Assembly (NCBI GenBank): GCA_037190665.1
Contig: JBBCJT010000074.1
Span: 26,947 to 90,946 of the forward strand
Origin: JBBCJT01 sp037190665
GTDB taxonomy: Bacteria > Pseudomonadota > Alphaproteobacteria > Acetobacterales > Acetobacteraceae
Length of the DNA: 64,000 nt
Reading direction: 5' to 3'
The notes under the pieces were generated by a model. That model saw nothing but the letters and a program-made list of their open reading frames with translations, was not told the DNA's origin and made no database searches. Positions 62,251 through 64,000 of the stretch are shown piece by piece (the first letter of the stretch is position 1; the number at the start of each line of letters is the position of its first letter). The translations under genes were made by a program, and so were the position numbers.

Positions 62251-62388
62251 CCCTCTCTTTCAGATCGGCGGAGGGGCGGCTCGGGCAGATCGAGCGGCGA
62301 GCAGGGCCGCCGAACCCTCGGCTCCGGCATCCGCCCGCCGCGCGGGCCGGCTCCGCCCCTCGCGCAGGGGCCTTGCGCCGCTTGCGCG

Positions 62389-62416
62389 TTGACTCTGCTG
62401 CCGCTCCGCGTATATC
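62389..62416 (+). promoter_or_regulatory. Probable sigma-70 promoter of rplU-rpmA
   Basis: TTGACT at 62389-62394 and TATATC at 62411-62416 are separated by 16 bases and lie 74 bases before the rplU start, in the GC-rich spacer. It is the best -35/-10 pair in the region and fits the strong constitutive promoter expected for ribosomal-protein genes. Confidence 0.65.
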
Positions 62417-62489
62417 CCCCGCTTCCCGGCGGCCGGGATCTCTCGGCCGCCGCGCCCGTTCGCGGGTGGTTCTGGCAGGAATGAAGACG

Positions 62490-62804
62490 ATGTTCGCAGT
62501 CATCCGCACCGGCGGAAAGCAGTACCGCGTGACCCCGGACGCGCTGGTCAAGGTCGAGAAGCTCGAGGCCGAGCAGGGCGCGACCGTGACGTTCACGGAC
62601 GTCCTCGCCGTCGGCGGCGAAGGCGCGCTGACGCTGGGCGCGCCCACCGTGGCGGGCGCAAGCGTGGTGGCCACCGTCGTGAAGCAGATCCGCGACGATA
62701 AGATCATCATCTTCAAGAAGCGCCGCCGGCAGAACAGCCGCCGGAAGAACGGCCACCGCCAGCACCAGACCATCCTGCGCGTCACCGGCATCAACGCCGC
62801 CTGA
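62490..62804 (+). CDS. rplU: 50S ribosomal protein L21
   Basis: The 104-residue protein begins MFAVIRTGGKQYRVTPDALVKVEKLEAEQGATVTFTDVLAVGG, the L21 consensus. It has the C-terminal KQIRDDKIIIFKKRRRQNSRRKNGHRQHQTILRVTGI motif. L21 binds 23S rRNA. The ATG at 62490 was chosen because MFAVI is the conserved family start, although ATG 62481 is in frame. It is followed 19 bases later by rpmA. Confidence 0.97.
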   Translation: MFAVIRTGGKQYRVTPDALVKVEKLEAEQGATVTFTDVLAVGGEGALTLGAPTVAGASVVATVVKQIRDDKIIIFKKRRRQNSRRKNGHRQHQTILRVTGINAA

Positions 62805-62823
62805 GCCGAAGGAGCACTCACCC

Positions 62824-63090
62824 ATGGCACACAAGAAGGCGGGCGGTTCCTCCCGCAACGGGCGCGACAGCGCCGGCAAGCGGCTCGGCGTGAAGAAGTT
62901 CGGCGGCCAGCCCGTGATCGCCGGCAACATCATCGTCCGCCAGCGCGGCACGAAGATGAAGCCCGGCCTCAATGTCGGCGTCGGCCGCGACCACACGCTG
63001 TTCGCGCTCTCCGACGGCCGCGTGCGCTTCGACACGGCCAACGACCGCGTGCGCGTGAACGTGGACCCGCTGCCGCAGGCCGCCGAGTAA
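62824..63090 (+). CDS. rpmA: 50S ribosomal protein L27
   Basis: This 88-residue protein begins MAHKKAGGSSRNGRDSAGKRLGVKKFGGQPVIAGNIIVRQRGTKMKPGLNVGVGRDHTLFALSDG, the L27 consensus. L27 reaches the peptidyl-transferase centre of the 50S subunit. The start has a clear ribosome site (GAAGGAG). It is followed by a hairpin terminator and then obgE, a common operon order. Confidence 0.98.
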   Translation: MAHKKAGGSSRNGRDSAGKRLGVKKFGGQPVIAGNIIVRQRGTKMKPGLNVGVGRDHTLFALSDGRVRFDTANDRVRVNVDPLPQAAE

Positions 63091-63118
63091 ACGCGCCGCC
63101 CCGCAGCGAACGACCCGA

Positions 63119-63152
63119 AGGGGGGCCGGCGCGCCGGACCCCCTTTTTGTTT
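63119..63152 (+). terminator. Rho-independent terminator after rpmA
   Basis: The stem is a GGGG-CCGGCGCGCCGG-CCCC type hairpin (63121-63143), followed by a run of five T and GTTT. It lies between rpmA and obgE. It is the only classical terminator with a T-run that I see in the window, so obgE transcription may depend on readthrough or its own promoter. Confidence 0.85.
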
Positions 63153-63164
63153 GGACCACGCCCG

Positions 63165-64000
63165 ATGAAGTTCCTCGACCAGGCCAAGATCTATGTCCGT
63201 TCCGGCGATGGCGGCGACGGCGTGGTGGCCTTCCGGCGCGAGAAATACATCGAGTTCGGCGGCCCCGATGGCGGCAACGGCGGCCGGGGCGGCGACATCA
63301 TCGTCGAGGCCGTGCCCGACCTGAACACGCTGATCGACTTCCGCTACACGCAGCATTTCCGCGCCCGCAAGGGCGGCAACGGCGCGGGTTCCGACCGCAC
63401 CGGTGCCGCGGCGGACGACGTGGTGATCAAGGTGCCGGTCGGCACCGAGATCCTCGACGAGGACCGCGAGACGCTGATCGCCGACCTCACGAAAGCCGGC
63501 CAGCGCATCGTGCTGTGCCGCGGCGGCGATGGCGGCCACGGCAACGCGCATTTCAAGTCCTCCACCAACCGCGCCCCGCGCCGCGCCGACAAGGGCTGGC
63601 CGGGGGAGGAGCGGTGGGTCTGGCTGCGGCTGAAGCTGATCGCCGATGCCGGGCTGGTGGGGCTGCCGAATGCCGGCAAGTCCACCTTCCTCGCCGCCGT
63701 CAGCGCGGCGAAGCCGAAGATCGCGGACTATCCCTTCACCACGCTGCATCCCGGCCTCGGCGTCGTGCGCCTGTCGCACAGCGATGCCTTCGTGCTCGCC
63801 GACATCCCCGGGCTGATCGAGGGCGCGCATGAGGGCGCGGGCCTCGGCGACCGCTTCCTCGGCCATGTCGAGCGCTGCGCGGTGCTGCTGCATCTGGTGG
63901 ACGGCACCCAGCCATCGGTCACCGCCGCCTACCGCACCGTGCGCGCCGAGCTGGAAGCCTATGGCGGCGGGCTCGCGGACAAGCCGGAGATCGTGGCGCT
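63165..64000 (+). CDS. obgE: Obg GTPase (cut at the right edge)
   Basis: The frame starts MKFLDQAKIYVRSGDGGDGVVAFRREKYIEFGGPDGGNGGRGGDIIVEA, the glycine-rich Obg fold. It continues with the G-domain motifs LVGLPNAGKSTFL (G1), YPFTTLHPGLGVV (switch I) and LADIPGLIEGAHEGAGLGDRFLGHVERC (G3 DxPG). The remaining guanine motif and C-terminal part lie beyond the window. ObgE is an essential GTPase for 50S assembly and stress control. The 278 codons visible match typical Obg. Its ATG at 63165 lies 12 bases after the terminator hairpin. Confidence 0.96.
   Translation, partial: MKFLDQAKIYVRSGDGGDGVVAFRREKYIEFGGPDGGNGGRGGDIIVEAVPDLNTLIDFRYTQHFRARKGGNGAGSDRTGAAADDVVIKVPVGTEILDEDRETLIADLTKAGQRIVLCRGGDGGHGNAHFKSSTNRAPRRADKGWPGEERWVWLRLKLIADAGLVGLPNAGKSTFLAAVSAAKPKIADYPFTTLHPGLGVVRLSHSDAFVLADIPGLIEGAHEGAGLGDRFLGHVERCAVLLHLVDGTQPSVTAAYRTVRAELEAYGGGLADKPEIVA

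Overview
The window looks like a chromosomal segment of a GC-rich, flagellated alphaproteobacterium, most likely of the Acetobacteraceae (Roseomonas-like). Pointers to this are the very high third-position GC, ALA synthase (the Shemin pathway of alphaproteobacteria), a NadQ-type NAD regulator, many peptide/opine-type ABC transporters, an orphan tricarboxylate-transporter binding protein, and the rplU-rpmA-obgE and Der / BamB-like / YfgM-like gene orders. The placement is inferred from gene content and was not tested against any database.

Left part (1-6.4 kb): the start of a cytidine deaminase, recA, and a flagellar block split into two divergent units. The minus-strand unit is flgB-flgC-fliE-fliQ-fliR-flhB; the plus-strand unit is a small unknown gene, fliO and fliP. 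6.4-13.6 kb: two paralogous, divergently transcribed peptide-binding proteins, one of which heads a complete five-gene ABC importer operon. 13.7-19.1 kb: housekeeping genes: moaA with an acetyltransferase, and the envelope/ribosome set YfgM-like, BamB-like and Der. 19.1-23.5 kb: single metabolic genes (alpha/beta hydrolase, V4R protein, luciferase-like monooxygenase, formamidase).

23.8-28.5 kb is a second ABC importer operon with a Zur-like palindrome at its promoter. It lies back to back with nadQ-nadA-nadC, which has two matching operator-like palindromes. After hemA (ALA synthase) there is an abrupt AT-rich island at about 33.3-34.0 kb: a frameshifted polymorphic-toxin tip domain overlapping an intact, probable immunity gene. 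This is the clearest horizontally acquired piece.

34.2-46.7 kb is one long minus-strand catabolic locus. It carries a DUF169 protein, binding protein, VOC protein, FAD amino-acid oxidase, fused ABC ATPase, two permeases, a trimethylamine-dehydrogenase-like flavoprotein and a beta-keto-acid cleavage enzyme, with a divergent IclR regulator. Two copies of one palindrome suggest joint control. Uptake and breakdown of an N-methylated amino acid or betaine is the best inference. 46.7-52.1 kb has two ornithine-cyclodeaminase-family genes, an FMN hydroxy-acid oxidase-like protein that lacks the usual catalytic histidine, and a metallo-hydrolase. 52.4-58.7 kb has a CocE-type hydrolase, a binding protein, an AraC regulator, a recombinase remnant beside tRNA-Ser(CGA), and a canonical L-lactate-dehydrogenase-like enzyme. 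58.9-64 kb has an EndoQ-like PHP nuclease fused to a UvrD helicase, then rplU-rpmA-obgE.

Three intergenic regions (about 0.4, 23.6 and 62.1 kb) carry copies of the same palindromic repeat element.
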